Assembly: GCF_000359605.1 (NCBI RefSeq)
Contig: NZ_APML01000016.1
Location: 56,973-120,972, forward strand
DNA: 64,000 nt
From: Gracilibacillus halophilus YIM-C55.5
GTDB taxonomy: Bacteria > Bacillota > Bacilli > Bacillales > Amphibacillaceae
Direction of reading: 5' to 3'
The notes under the pieces are model-generated. The model did no database searches. It had not been told where the DNA came from and worked only from the letters and a program-made list of their open reading frames with translations. A program made the position numbers and the translations under genes. Below, piece after piece: positions 29,592 through 37,406 of this stretch; position 1 is the first letter of the stretch; every line of letters starts with the position of its first letter.

Positions 29592-30530
29592 TTATTCTTT
29601 AACAATATCGTTAGGATAAGCTCTCTCCAATGAATTATCTTTATATCCATCTGCTGTTGTTTTATTAATATAATTGTCATGCAAGAATACTCCATATATA
29701 CCTTTTGGAATATTATCTGCATTTTCAATTGTTTTAACTAACTCATCAAATGCTTTGCTATTGGGCTCCTTGCTTTTATGCGACATATAAAGGTTAATAG
29801 CAAAACCAATATTCTTCGGTTCTATTTGTTCCATATCTATCATATTTCGCCATTCTTCTGTCGTCCGATCGGGATTCTGCAAATAGTTTTCTAAAACTTC
29901 CTTGAAAGGCTCCTCCATGCGAATCGTTACAAAATAATACTCATTACTAAAACGATCAGCGCCTATGGCTATGGCTTCTTTACGGATGCCCGTCAAATTA
30001 TATTTTTCATTTAAATGCTTAATTTTTTGCGTCAGGTTTTGAAATTCTTCTTCAAATACCATCCCATACACACCAGCCATAATCGCGTTTTCTACTTGCC
30101 CTTCTTGCGTAAAAACCCCTTCGGTTACAATTTCTTTTGTTGCTTGGTTGATAGGAATAACGGCATAGGTGTAAAAATGCGGCTCGCCTACAGATTCGAC
30201 AAATACGGTTGCTCCATCCTTATTACCAACTATTTGATGAACGCTGACTTCTGTCTTGTATTCTTCTTGGAAAAAGTCTTTCACTGCCTCTTCGATAACT
30301 TCACGATTGTCGTTGGCAATGCGGTCATTTTCCTTGCCATTTGCAAGTGTATAGCCTTCTCCGGTATATTCCTGCACCGAGACATACCTATCACTATTTT
30401 CATAGGATGAATCATCTGTTTGTTCGTTTTGATCATCACTATTTTCATTTTGACTATCATTCATCGATAAACAACCTCCTAGTAAAACCATTCCAATTAT
30501 TACTAATAATATAAGTACAGTCCGTTTCAT
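29592..30530 (-). CDS. TilA-like immunity lipoprotein (DUF1672 type), copy 1
   Basis: A 312-aa lipoprotein with lipobox LGGC and a short acidic linker. Residues up to about 160 match copy 3 nearly base for base (including VTEGVFTQEGQVENAIMAG). The C-terminal part is distinct (LENYLQNPDRTTEEW, GVFLHDNYINKTTADGY). It is the promoter-distal end of the array and lies 5 nt before its broken toxin remnant. Confidence 0.78.
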   Translation of the reverse strand: MKRTVLILLVIIGMVLLGGCLSMNDSQNENSDDQNEQTDDSSYENSDRYVSVQEYTGEGYTLANGKENDRIANDNREVIEEAVKDFFQEEYKTEVSVHQIVGNKDGATVFVESVGEPHFYTYAVIPINQATKEIVTEGVFTQEGQVENAIMAGVYGMVFEEEFQNLTQKIKHLNEKYNLTGIRKEAIAIGADRFSNEYYFVTIRMEEPFKEVLENYLQNPDRTTEEWRNMIDMEQIEPKNIGFAINLYMSHKSKEPNSKAFDELVKTIENADNIPKGIYGVFLHDNYINKTTADGYKDNSLERAYPNDIVKE

Positions 30531-30564
30531 GAGGAAAACCTCCTTCTAGTGGTCGCGCGAATCT

Positions 30565-30592
30565 ATTGTAAAGGATACACAGGAAAAATCAA
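30565..30592 (-). promoter_or_regulatory. Promoter of toxin-immunity cassette 1
   Basis: TTGATT-16-TACAAT on the minus strand, the third copy of the cassette promoter. The repeat homology ends a few tens of bases beyond it, at about 30620. Confidence 0.6.
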
Positions 30593-30706
30593 GAATTTAT
30601 ATTGTAAATTGTGGAAAAAAGGAAAGGGGATTATTAAAATATAAAACTTTTGATCGATAAATCTTTATAATAATCATTTTCAATCATTGTATAATAACGT
30701 ATTAAA

Positions 30707-30747
30707 AGAGAGGGTTTTGCCATTTCAAACGGCAAAACCCTCTCTTC
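30707..30747 (-). terminator. Terminator after adenine deaminase
   Basis: A 16-bp perfect stem (AAGAGAGGGTTTTGCC pairing across a 9-nt loop), followed on the minus strand by TTTTAA, just after the ade stop codon. Confidence 0.85.
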
Positions 30748-30753
30748 AGCTTC

Positions 30754-32532
30754 TTAATTTCTAATAACATCGATCAATTCAAACTTCGTCACATCGACTA
30801 ATCCTCGATTGGAAATGCGGATATCTGGTATCACTGGTAAGGCAATCAATGAAAAGGTCATAAACGGTGCATGGATGGGGCAACCTAACTGTTTCCATGC
30901 ATCCTCTAATTGTCTCACTTGTTCTACCACTACATCAAGTGGCTCATCAGACATAAGCCCTGCAATTGGCATCGGAACATGTGCCAATACCTTCCCTTGA
31001 TCAACAACAATCATGCCACCGCCTGATTTTGCGAGCTCATTAGCGGCTAGTTGCATATCTTCTGGGTTGATTCCCATCACCAATAAATTATGACTGTCAT
31101 GTCCAACCGTTGAAGCTACCGCACCCGTTTTCAGTTGAAAGCCTTGCGCAAACCCAAGAGATATATCACCTGACTGATGATGACGATCAATACAAGCAAG
31201 GTGCACAATATCTTGATCGAGATCCGGTTGTACGACACCATTCTTTACATCCAGCGTCGCAGTAAATTGTTCTGTGCGAGCATTATTTTCAATGACTCGA
31301 ATACCGTTGATCTCGACGTTTTGCTTTTGATTCGTTTGCAATAAAAAATCCTCTGCTGTTAAAGGTCGTGGCAGTTTGACTGTATCTTTGGCTTCAGCTG
31401 GATAATGATATGCCGGCATGTCAAAAATGAGTTGGCCATTCGCTACAACCACTTGACCCTTTGTGATAACAGTATCCGGCTCAATCGTCGCCAGGTCATC
31501 AAAGATGATGATGTCTGCAATTTTGCCTGGCGTAACGCTTCCTCTTTCTTTGTCCATATGATAATAACGCGCTACATTGATCGTTGCCATTTGAATGGCT
31601 TCGACTGGATCAACGCCTTCTTCCATTGCTCGACGAACCACATGGTTGAGCTGTCCTTTTTCAACTAATGTCTGTGGATAAACATCGTCAGTCACAAGGG
31701 ACACATTGGTTGAATCTACGCCGTCTTCGGTAACAATTTTGATCACTTCTTCAACATCATGCCAAGCAGAACCCTCACGAACCATGACATGCATCCCTAA
31801 CCGGGCTTTTTCTAATGCCTGTTGTCTCGCAACGGTTTCATGACAAGAGTCTACACCAGAAGCAATGTAAGCTTGTAACATTTCGTTTGTCCCGTCTGGG
31901 AAATGGCCTGTGACGGTTTGATTCGCAGCCATTGTCGCTTCAATCTCACCGATCATTTTCGGATCATTGTAAACAACGCCTGGAAAATTCATCACTTCAC
32001 CTAAACCGACGACACCTTCCCAACGAAGGCCTTCTTCAATATCTTTCACATGTAACTCTGCACCAGCGTCCTCTAAATCAGAAGTTGCTGGCACACAAGA
32101 TGGAAATGTCGTAAATACGTGTAACGGTAAGTTCTGACCTTCTTCATGCATCAGCCTTACCCCTTGTGCACCCAACACGTTCGCAATTTCATGCGGATCC
32201 ATAAAAATAGAGGTCGTGCCTTTTTCCAGTGCTACCTTCGCAAATTCGGTCACTGATAACATCGTACTTTCCACATGCATATGACCATCCATCAGTCCTG
32301 GAGATACATATTTTCCTTGTGCATTGATTACTTCAGTCGTTGGCCCAATACATTGATCGACCGAACCAACATAAGCGATTCGACTTCCTTTTATGGCGAT
32401 ACTTTGATTATCAATGAACTCTTTTGTCATGACATTAACGAGTGTTGCGTTTTTGATGACTATATCAGCGTATTCTTCACCTAACGCTACTTTTCGTAAA
32501 CTTGCTCGTTCTTCTCTTGCTGATTGATTCAT
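30754..32532 (-). CDS. ade: Adenine deaminase
   Basis: Converts adenine to hypoxanthine and ammonia in purine salvage. The 592-aa amidohydrolase has the metal motif MDGHMHVES, HEIANVLG, GHFPDG and the C-terminal domain with ASTVGHDSHNLLVMG. The frame is open upstream, but I choose ATG 32532 (MNQSAREER): GAGAGGAG lies 7 nt before it and almost touches the ATG at 32538. A guanine-type purine riboswitch and terminator lie in its leader, so expression should respond to purine level. Confidence 0.95.
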   Translation of the reverse strand: MNQSAREERASLRKVALGEEYADIVIKNATLVNVMTKEFIDNQSIAIKGSRIAYVGSVDQCIGPTTEVINAQGKYVSPGLMDGHMHVESTMLSVTEFAKVALEKGTTSIFMDPHEIANVLGAQGVRLMHEEGQNLPLHVFTTFPSCVPATSDLEDAGAELHVKDIEEGLRWEGVVGLGEVMNFPGVVYNDPKMIGEIEATMAANQTVTGHFPDGTNEMLQAYIASGVDSCHETVARQQALEKARLGMHVMVREGSAWHDVEEVIKIVTEDGVDSTNVSLVTDDVYPQTLVEKGQLNHVVRRAMEEGVDPVEAIQMATINVARYYHMDKERGSVTPGKIADIIIFDDLATIEPDTVITKGQVVVANGQLIFDMPAYHYPAEAKDTVKLPRPLTAEDFLLQTNQKQNVEINGIRVIENNARTEQFTATLDVKNGVVQPDLDQDIVHLACIDRHHQSGDISLGFAQGFQLKTGAVASTVGHDSHNLLVMGINPEDMQLAANELAKSGGGMIVVDQGKVLAHVPMPIAGLMSDEPLDVVVEQVRQLEDAWKQLGCPIHAPFMTFSLIALPVIPDIRISNRGLVDVTKFELIDVIRN

Positions 32533-32558
32533 GTTCATTCTCCTCTCGCTCGTAGTAC

Positions 32559-32601
32559 AAAAACATGCTACATGGAGGAGATGTTTCATCCTCACAAGTA
32601 G
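32559..32601 (-). terminator. Riboswitch expression-platform terminator upstream of ade
   Basis: On the minus strand a bulged hairpin runs from CTAC (32601-32598) to GTAG (32571-32568), with GAGG/CCTC and ATG/CAT inner helices, then CATG and a run of five T. Its 5' arm contains the 3' strand of aptamer helix P1, so the hairpin and the folded aptamer are mutually exclusive. Confidence 0.5.
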
Positions 32602-32662
32602 TTTAGTGATTTACGGTCACTAAGTAGAAACGCTCAAACCATATTATCGAGCTTATACATGT
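32594..32662 (-). ncRNA. Purine riboswitch aptamer, guanine type
   Basis: Read on the minus strand the element has the purine-aptamer landmarks: TATAA in J1/2, an L2 with AATATGG, the joining segment GTTTCTAC, a 7-bp P3 (TTAGTGA/TCACTAA) closed by L3 CCGTAAA, then ACTA. The specificity base in J3/1 (equivalent to position 74 of the xpt aptamer) is C, as in guanine/hypoxanthine sensors, not U as in adenine sensors. P1 is short, with one mismatch. It lies in the leader of ade. Confidence 0.85.
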
Positions 32663-32669
32663 TTTTTCT

Positions 32670-32699
32670 ATGGTACGCTTGTTTCTAGTATAACGTCAA
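32670..32699 (-). promoter_or_regulatory. Promoter of the ade leader
   Basis: On the minus strand TTGACG (32699-32694), an 18-nt spacer and TACCAT (32675-32670) are placed just upstream of the riboswitch aptamer, where the transcription start is expected. Confidence 0.5.
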
Positions 32700-32754
32700 T
32701 CATTTTTTTGTTAAAATAAAAGCAGAAAGCGACTACATATTAGGAGAATGAATC

Positions 32755-33372
32755 ATGCGCCAATCATTATTTGCAGCAACAGAATGGATTTATCGTTTCG
32801 CTTATGTAAACATACTTTGGATGGCATTTACCATCGTTGGTCTCGGTATTTTTGGTTTATTTCCTGCAACCGTTACCATGTTTACCTTCATACGCAAATG
32901 GTTGATGGGAGAATCGGATGTTCCGATATTCCGTCAATTTTGGAGCACATATAAGAATGAGTTTTTGAGAAGTAATATGATCGGATTGGTCTTTTATTTT
33001 TTCGGATTAACGATACTACTTAATTTACAATTTATGCGAATGAATGAAGGCTCTTACTCAATATTGATACAACTCCCATTATATATGTTCATATTCATTG
33101 TTATCATGACATTGATATACGTCATTCCGTGCTATGTTCATTACGATGTTAGATTTCGCGATATTTGGAAAAACGCTTTTTTTATCATGTTGATTCATCC
33201 ATTGCACAATGCAGCCATGATCATCGGATGTGCAACGCTACTTTATGTTATGTGGTTGATTCCAGGTAGCTTGTTTTTCTTTGCAGGAAGTGCAGTGGCA
33301 TATATTATCATGGGAACTTGTTATCATGCGTTTCAAAAAGTGCAGGAAAAAAAACGTCAAATGGAAACGTAA
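32755..33372 (+). CDS. DUF624 (YesL-like) membrane protein
   Basis: A 205-aa protein with about five membrane helices; the N-terminal part (EWIYRFAYVNILWMAFTIVG, then LFPATVTMF) has the DUF624 pattern. YesL proteins are often found beside sugar ABC importers and YesMN-type two-component systems. Such a set starts 0.7 kb downstream, with a CBS gene in between, but on the other strand. AGGAGAAT precedes the ATG. Function unknown. Confidence 0.8.
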   Translation: MRQSLFAATEWIYRFAYVNILWMAFTIVGLGIFGLFPATVTMFTFIRKWLMGESDVPIFRQFWSTYKNEFLRSNMIGLVFYFFGLTILLNLQFMRMNEGSYSILIQLPLYMFIFIVIMTLIYVIPCYVHYDVRFRDIWKNAFFIMLIHPLHNAAMIIGCATLLYVMWLIPGSLFFFAGSAVAYIIMGTCYHAFQKVQEKKRQMET

Positions 33373-33410
33373 AAACAGGCTATCTATTTGGCTCAGCCAA
33401 TCTCCTTATT

Positions 33411-33530
33411 CTTGCGACATTTAAAATAATTTTGCGAGATTGGCTATCATTTTGCGAAAATATCTCTTTTTTTGCGAACTCTGCTAAAATTTTGCGAAAA
33501 GCCCTCTTAATTTTGCAAAAATCTCATAAA
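33411..33530. repeat. 20-bp-period direct repeats with TTGCGA core
   Basis: TTGCGA occurs at 33412, 33432, 33452, 33472 and 33492, exactly 20 bp apart, and a variant TTGCAA at 33513. Four of the cores are preceded by TTT or ATT, while the remaining 10-12 bp of each unit vary. The array fills the gap between the DUF624 and CBS genes, which converge here. Confidence 0.7.
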
Positions 33531-33536
33531 CGACAA

Positions 33537-33564
33537 AGGTTGCCCCATTGATTTGGGACAACCT
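33537..33564. terminator. Hairpin between convergent DUF624 and CBS genes
   Basis: AGGTTGCCCCA pairs with TGGGACAACCT (one mismatch, G-U on the minus strand) around a 6-nt loop. Short T-rich flanks on both sides suggest a bidirectional terminator. Confidence 0.5.
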
Positions 33565-33569
33565 TTATC

Positions 33570-34001
33570 TTAATGTAATTCTGGTCGTTCTGAGATTTCT
33601 TCTAATGCTTCTCCAGCTGCAGAATCACTCATCTTATCAAGCGACAGATCACCAAGTGAAACCATTCCTACCAATTTGTTTTGTTCAACAATAGGAAGAC
33701 GACGCACTTGATGCTCTGCCATTATTTGACTTGCCTCCTGCAGTGATGCGCTTTGCTCGACATGATATACATGATCGCTCATCACTTCTTCAATAGCAGC
33801 AGAGCCTGATTTATCCGCTGCATATCCACGAATCACAAGGTCACGGTCTGTTACCATACCTAGTAATTCACGATCACTTCCACAAACAGGAATCGCACCA
33901 ACATTCTTTTCCTTCATTTTCTTAGCAGCATCGATTAACTGGTCCTCTTTGCTACAGTAAGATACATCTTCTGTCATGACGTCCTGTACCGTTTTCATCA
34001 T
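33570..34001 (-). CDS. CBS-domain protein (YhcV-like)
   Basis: A 143-aa protein made of two CBS domains (about 8-60 and 75-125), with VGAIPVC, LLGMVTDRDLVIRG in the first and VRRLPIVE, LVGMVSLGDLS in the second. CBS pairs bind adenine nucleotides and usually regulate a partner; here no enzyme domain is attached. The start is ATG 34001 after AAGGAGGA; the longer frame would begin in front of that site. Transcribed alone. Confidence 0.85.
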   Translation of the reverse strand: MMKTVQDVMTEDVSYCSKEDQLIDAAKKMKEKNVGAIPVCGSDRELLGMVTDRDLVIRGYAADKSGSAAIEEVMSDHVYHVEQSASLQEASQIMAEHQVRRLPIVEQNKLVGMVSLGDLSLDKMSDSAAGEALEEISERPELH

Positions 34002-34092
34002 ATCTCCTCCTTCACATGATTTCATACGCCAAGTAGTTTACCCATTTTGGCATAAACCTTGCATAGAAAGAGAATTTTTTCTAACGGTACGA

Positions 34093-34968
34093 CTATCCTT
34101 TGACAGAACCTGCTGCAATTCCTTCAACAATGCGATTACTTAAGAATAAAAATGCAATCAATATGGGCACAATACTGATCACTAATGTCGCACCAATTGC
34201 TCCCCAATCGGTTAAATACTGTCCTACAAAATTTTGAATACCGACCGTGAGCGTTTTATATTTATCTGAACTAATAAACGTGTTTACGAAAATAAATTCG
34301 TTCCAGTTATAAATCATATTAATAATAACCGTCGTTGCCATCACTGGCGTCGTCATAGGTAGTGTGATTTGAAAGAAAATCCGGTGTATAGAACAACCGT
34401 CCATCACCGCTGCTTCTTCAATTTCAGTCGGTAAGGTAAGATAGAAACCGTATAAAATCATAATCGTCAATGGTAAGTTAAATGCTGTATAAGACAGAAT
34501 TAACGATAATGGATGATCAATTAGATTTAATGTCATAAAAAAATCAAATAATGGGATCAAAGCAGCGTGAATCGGCACCATGAGTCCGATCATAAATAGA
34601 CCAAGAACGAGTTTATTTAATCGCCAATACATCCTCGTAATCGCAAATGTCGCTAAACTCGCTAATAATACCGTTAAGGCAACGGATGCTACAGTAATCC
34701 AAACACTGTTAAAAAAATACGTGCTAATATTTCCGTCAGTCCAGGCTTTGACATAATTCATCCATTGTGGATCCTCAGGTAATGCAAAAGGGGACTTCCC
34801 AAAAACTTCAGCATTTGTTTTTAACGAAAATTGAAGTAACCAGATTAACGGATAAATCTGAAAGACCGCTACAATTCCGAGCGCAATATATAACAACGTC
34901 ATACCTATTGTTCTTTTAGATGATTGCTCCTTCTCTGCAGACTTTACTTCTTGACTCGCAACCGCCAT
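34093..34968 (-). CDS. Carbohydrate ABC transporter permease, MalG type
   Basis: A 291-aa membrane protein with six helices and the EAA loop (EEAAVMDGCSIHRIFFQITLP) that docks the ATPase. I use ATG 34968 because AGGAAGGTG lies just before it; GTG 34977 falls within reach of the same site but is too close. It is the last gene of an importer operon (solute-binding protein, MalF-type, MalG-type). As usual for this class, no dedicated ATPase gene is present, so a shared MsmX-like ATPase elsewhere is presumed. Confidence 0.92.
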   Translation of the reverse strand: MAVASQEVKSAEKEQSSKRTIGMTLLYIALGIVAVFQIYPLIWLLQFSLKTNAEVFGKSPFALPEDPQWMNYVKAWTDGNISTYFFNSVWITVASVALTVLLASLATFAITRMYWRLNKLVLGLFMIGLMVPIHAALIPLFDFFMTLNLIDHPLSLILSYTAFNLPLTIMILYGFYLTLPTEIEEAAVMDGCSIHRIFFQITLPMTTPVMATTVIINMIYNWNEFIFVNTFISSDKYKTLTVGIQNFVGQYLTDWGAIGATLVISIVPILIAFLFLSNRIVEGIAAGSVKG

Positions 34969-34990
34969 TTGTCGCACCTTCCTTTCTCAA

Positions 34991-35868
34991 TTAATATTGT
35001 ACGTCATCATTTGATGCAGTAAGTTTTCGAGTAAGCCACGTTACAATTAATGTAATTAATAATAAGAAAAAGGCCACCGCACTGCCATAACCAAAATTGT
35101 TGTTATTAAATGCATGTTGATACATATATGAAGCGATCACTTCACTTGCACCATTCGGCCCCCCGCCTGTCATCACATAAATTAAATCAAAATATTTCAA
35201 CGAACCTACAATGGCTAACACGATTGTCACTTTAATGACACTTGCTATTAGTGGCACTTTAATTTTATAGGCAATTTGTATAGGATTGGCACCATCAATT
35301 TTAGCGGCTTCTACCAGTTCCTCTGGGACCCCTTTTAATGCCGCATAATAAATAATGATATAAAAACCAGCATACTGCCATAAAATCGCTACAAAAATTG
35401 CGTATAAAACTAAATCGCTATCGGCTAGCCATGCAGGAGGATTCTCAATACCAACAGCCTGTAAGAGACTGTTCAACATCCCGTTATTGGATTATAAATT
35501 TTGATCCACAATTGAGCGATAGCTACAGAGGACATTAACATGGGAATTAAGTAAATTTTTCGTAATGTATCAGTGCCCTTGATTTTCCCTGATAGAATTA
35601 ACGAGATCACCAAGTATCCTGCTAAACTTAGCGTAGAAAAAAAGGCTAATAAAAAGGAATGCCATGCACTATCCCTAAATTTCAAATCTGTAAGTAACGA
35701 CATGTAATTGTCCAATCCGATAAATTCTGGGAGACTGATTCCATTCCAATCTAGCATGCCGTAATAGCCACTAAGGATCATCGGACCATAACCGAGCCCT
35801 AAAATAATGAATAATGCTGGAAATATATATAAAGCAATGACGAGTTTGTTAGACATTACTTTCTTCAT
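34991..35868 (-). CDS. Carbohydrate ABC transporter permease, MalF type (frameshifted near 35487)
   Basis: The N-terminal part (MKKVMSNKLVIALYIFPALF) and the C-terminal part with the EAA loop (ELVEAAKIDGANPIQIAYKI) are in different frames. The break lies where related proteins read NPNNGMLN: the sequence gives NPITGC and a stop, and one extra A (CCAATAAC to CCAAATAAC) restores NPNNGMLNSLLQ. Repaired length is about 292 aa. The start is ATG 35868, 8 nt after AAAGGAG. Partner of the adjacent MalG-type permease. Confidence 0.88.
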
Positions 35869-35949
35869 CACACATACTCCTTTATCATGATAGGATGAAG
35901 AAAAGGACATCCCTAAAGGAATATGTCCTTTTCTTTGACTTTATATGAC

Positions 35950-37287
35950 TTATTCTTCTTCTGCTATAGCTGTATCTTGTTCTTCGGCAAATTCTTGAGG
36001 CGAGGCTTCCCCACCGAAAAGGGCTTGAATCATATTTAAATGTACTTCAGCTGTACTCGGGCTCATTTGTACATCTGCATATAAAGTCAGATTGGAAGCT
36101 TCGTTTAAATCATTTAGAATATCAATATACATTTGCGGAAGATCCATACCTTCTGTGTTTACTTTAGTGGCTGGAATGACACCTGCATCAGTGACCGATC
36201 GTTTACCCCATTCTTGAACGAAGAAGGAAACAAAATCCTTCGCTTCCTGTTTAACTTCTGAATTCTCGGCTACAAATAGTCCGACACCTGGTCCACCGAC
36301 GAAACTATTTCGATCACTATTACCACCTGCAACTGTAGGGAATTTCATATACTCAACCGAATCTCTAAATTCTTTCGGGTTATCTTCATTTGTTGTCCAT
36401 TCTGGTAAATCCCATGTCGCCATTAGATACATCGCTGCCTGCTCATTGATAAAGTAACCTTTCGCCTCATCATTTCCTAAACCATTAAATCCATTGACAA
36501 AAGCACCCATATCAACAAGATTTTGAATTTCTTCAGCTGCTTTGATTAACCCATCATCGCTAAAACTTCCTGTACCATTAATTGCCTCATTTAATGCATC
36601 TGGACCTGCGATACGATCAGCTAAATACATATACCACATTGATCCCGTCCAACGATCTTTATTACCTAATGTTACTGGTGTTACACCTTCATCGGCTAAT
36701 GTTTGTATCGCCGTTTGTAATTCCTCAAATGTTTCTGGTTTCTCAACACCATGTTCATCAAAGATTGCTTTGTTATAATAAATAGGTGTAATGTTTAATT
36801 CTAGTGGTAAGCTATATGTGCTACCGTCTACTTGATAAGCCTCAGCCGTGCCTGCAACAAATTGATCTTTAAGCGGACCTTCTAAAAGATCATCCAATGG
36901 TGCGAACATATCACCTTCAACATATGGTTCTAAGAAACCGGCTGGCCAAGCCATTCCGACATCTGGTAATTCATTCGATGTCGACAATACTTGTAGCTTT
37001 TCCTTATATTGTTCGTTGCCCAAAATCTCTGGATCTACTTTAATCCCTGGATTGTTTGACTCAAATTCAGCAATAATATCGTTGACAATTTTATGATGCT
37101 GTTTTGAACTTCCTTCAGGCCATAAGTGCATGAAATCGATAACCTTCTCTTCATCGTTTGAACCGCTTTCATTTTCCTCATTAGCATTATCGCCAGAGGT
37201 ATTTTGACTAGAACCACTACATGCTGCTAACAAAACTAATACAATGACTCCAAACACCATCAATACTTTTTGCCATTTCCCTTGCAT
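35950..37287 (-). CDS. Extracellular sugar-binding lipoprotein of the ABC importer
   Basis: A 445-aa family-1 solute-binding protein. The signal peptide ends at lipobox L-A-A-C (Cys23), followed by an S/N/E-rich linker and the binding domain (DFMHLWPEGSS, NELPDVGMAWPAG, YYNKAIFDEHG). The sugar is not evident; the proteins beside YesMN-like systems usually bind oligosaccharides. AAGGGGG precedes the ATG. First gene of the importer operon, with a regulator pair just upstream. Confidence 0.92.
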   Translation of the reverse strand: MQGKWQKVLMVFGVIVLVLLAACSGSSQNTSGDNANEENESGSNDEEKVIDFMHLWPEGSSKQHHKIVNDIIAEFESNNPGIKVDPEILGNEQYKEKLQVLSTSNELPDVGMAWPAGFLEPYVEGDMFAPLDDLLEGPLKDQFVAGTAEAYQVDGSTYSLPLELNITPIYYNKAIFDEHGVEKPETFEELQTAIQTLADEGVTPVTLGNKDRWTGSMWYMYLADRIAGPDALNEAINGTGSFSDDGLIKAAEEIQNLVDMGAFVNGFNGLGNDEAKGYFINEQAAMYLMATWDLPEWTTNEDNPKEFRDSVEYMKFPTVAGGNSDRNSFVGGPGVGLFVAENSEVKQEAKDFVSFFVQEWGKRSVTDAGVIPATKVNTEGMDLPQMYIDILNDLNEASNLTLYADVQMSPSTAEVHLNMIQALFGGEASPQEFAEEQDTAIAEEE

Positions 37288-37406
37288 GATACAAAAACCC
37301 CCTTAATCATTTGAATGATGATGACAGTTTTAAGTCTAGCACCTTCTTTTATCTTCCGTAAGGTAACAACCATTAGGTAAAATACCACAAATTTTAGAAA
37401 TCGCTT

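Larger units (their letters stand above)
26755..30592 (-). repeat. Tandem array of three 1.4-kb toxin-immunity cassettes
   Basis: Three head-to-tail units start at 30530, 29119 and 27693 (spacing 1411 and 1426 bp). Shared near-identical blocks are the promoter and leader with the lipoprotein N-terminal coding region, a block of about 50 bp coding VIYVGTNADQTEDLVTDFD in the toxin, and, for the first two units, an identical tail after the toxin break running to the next promoter. Between these blocks lipoprotein C-termini and toxin N-termini differ strongly. Confidence 0.8.

Noticed and set aside
30015..30410. 131-codon plus-strand frame (and equivalents at 27268 and 28730) antisense to the lipoproteins
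   Set aside because: It recurs only because the lipoprotein genes are repeated; it is a shadow of the conserved lipoprotein N-terminal coding block.
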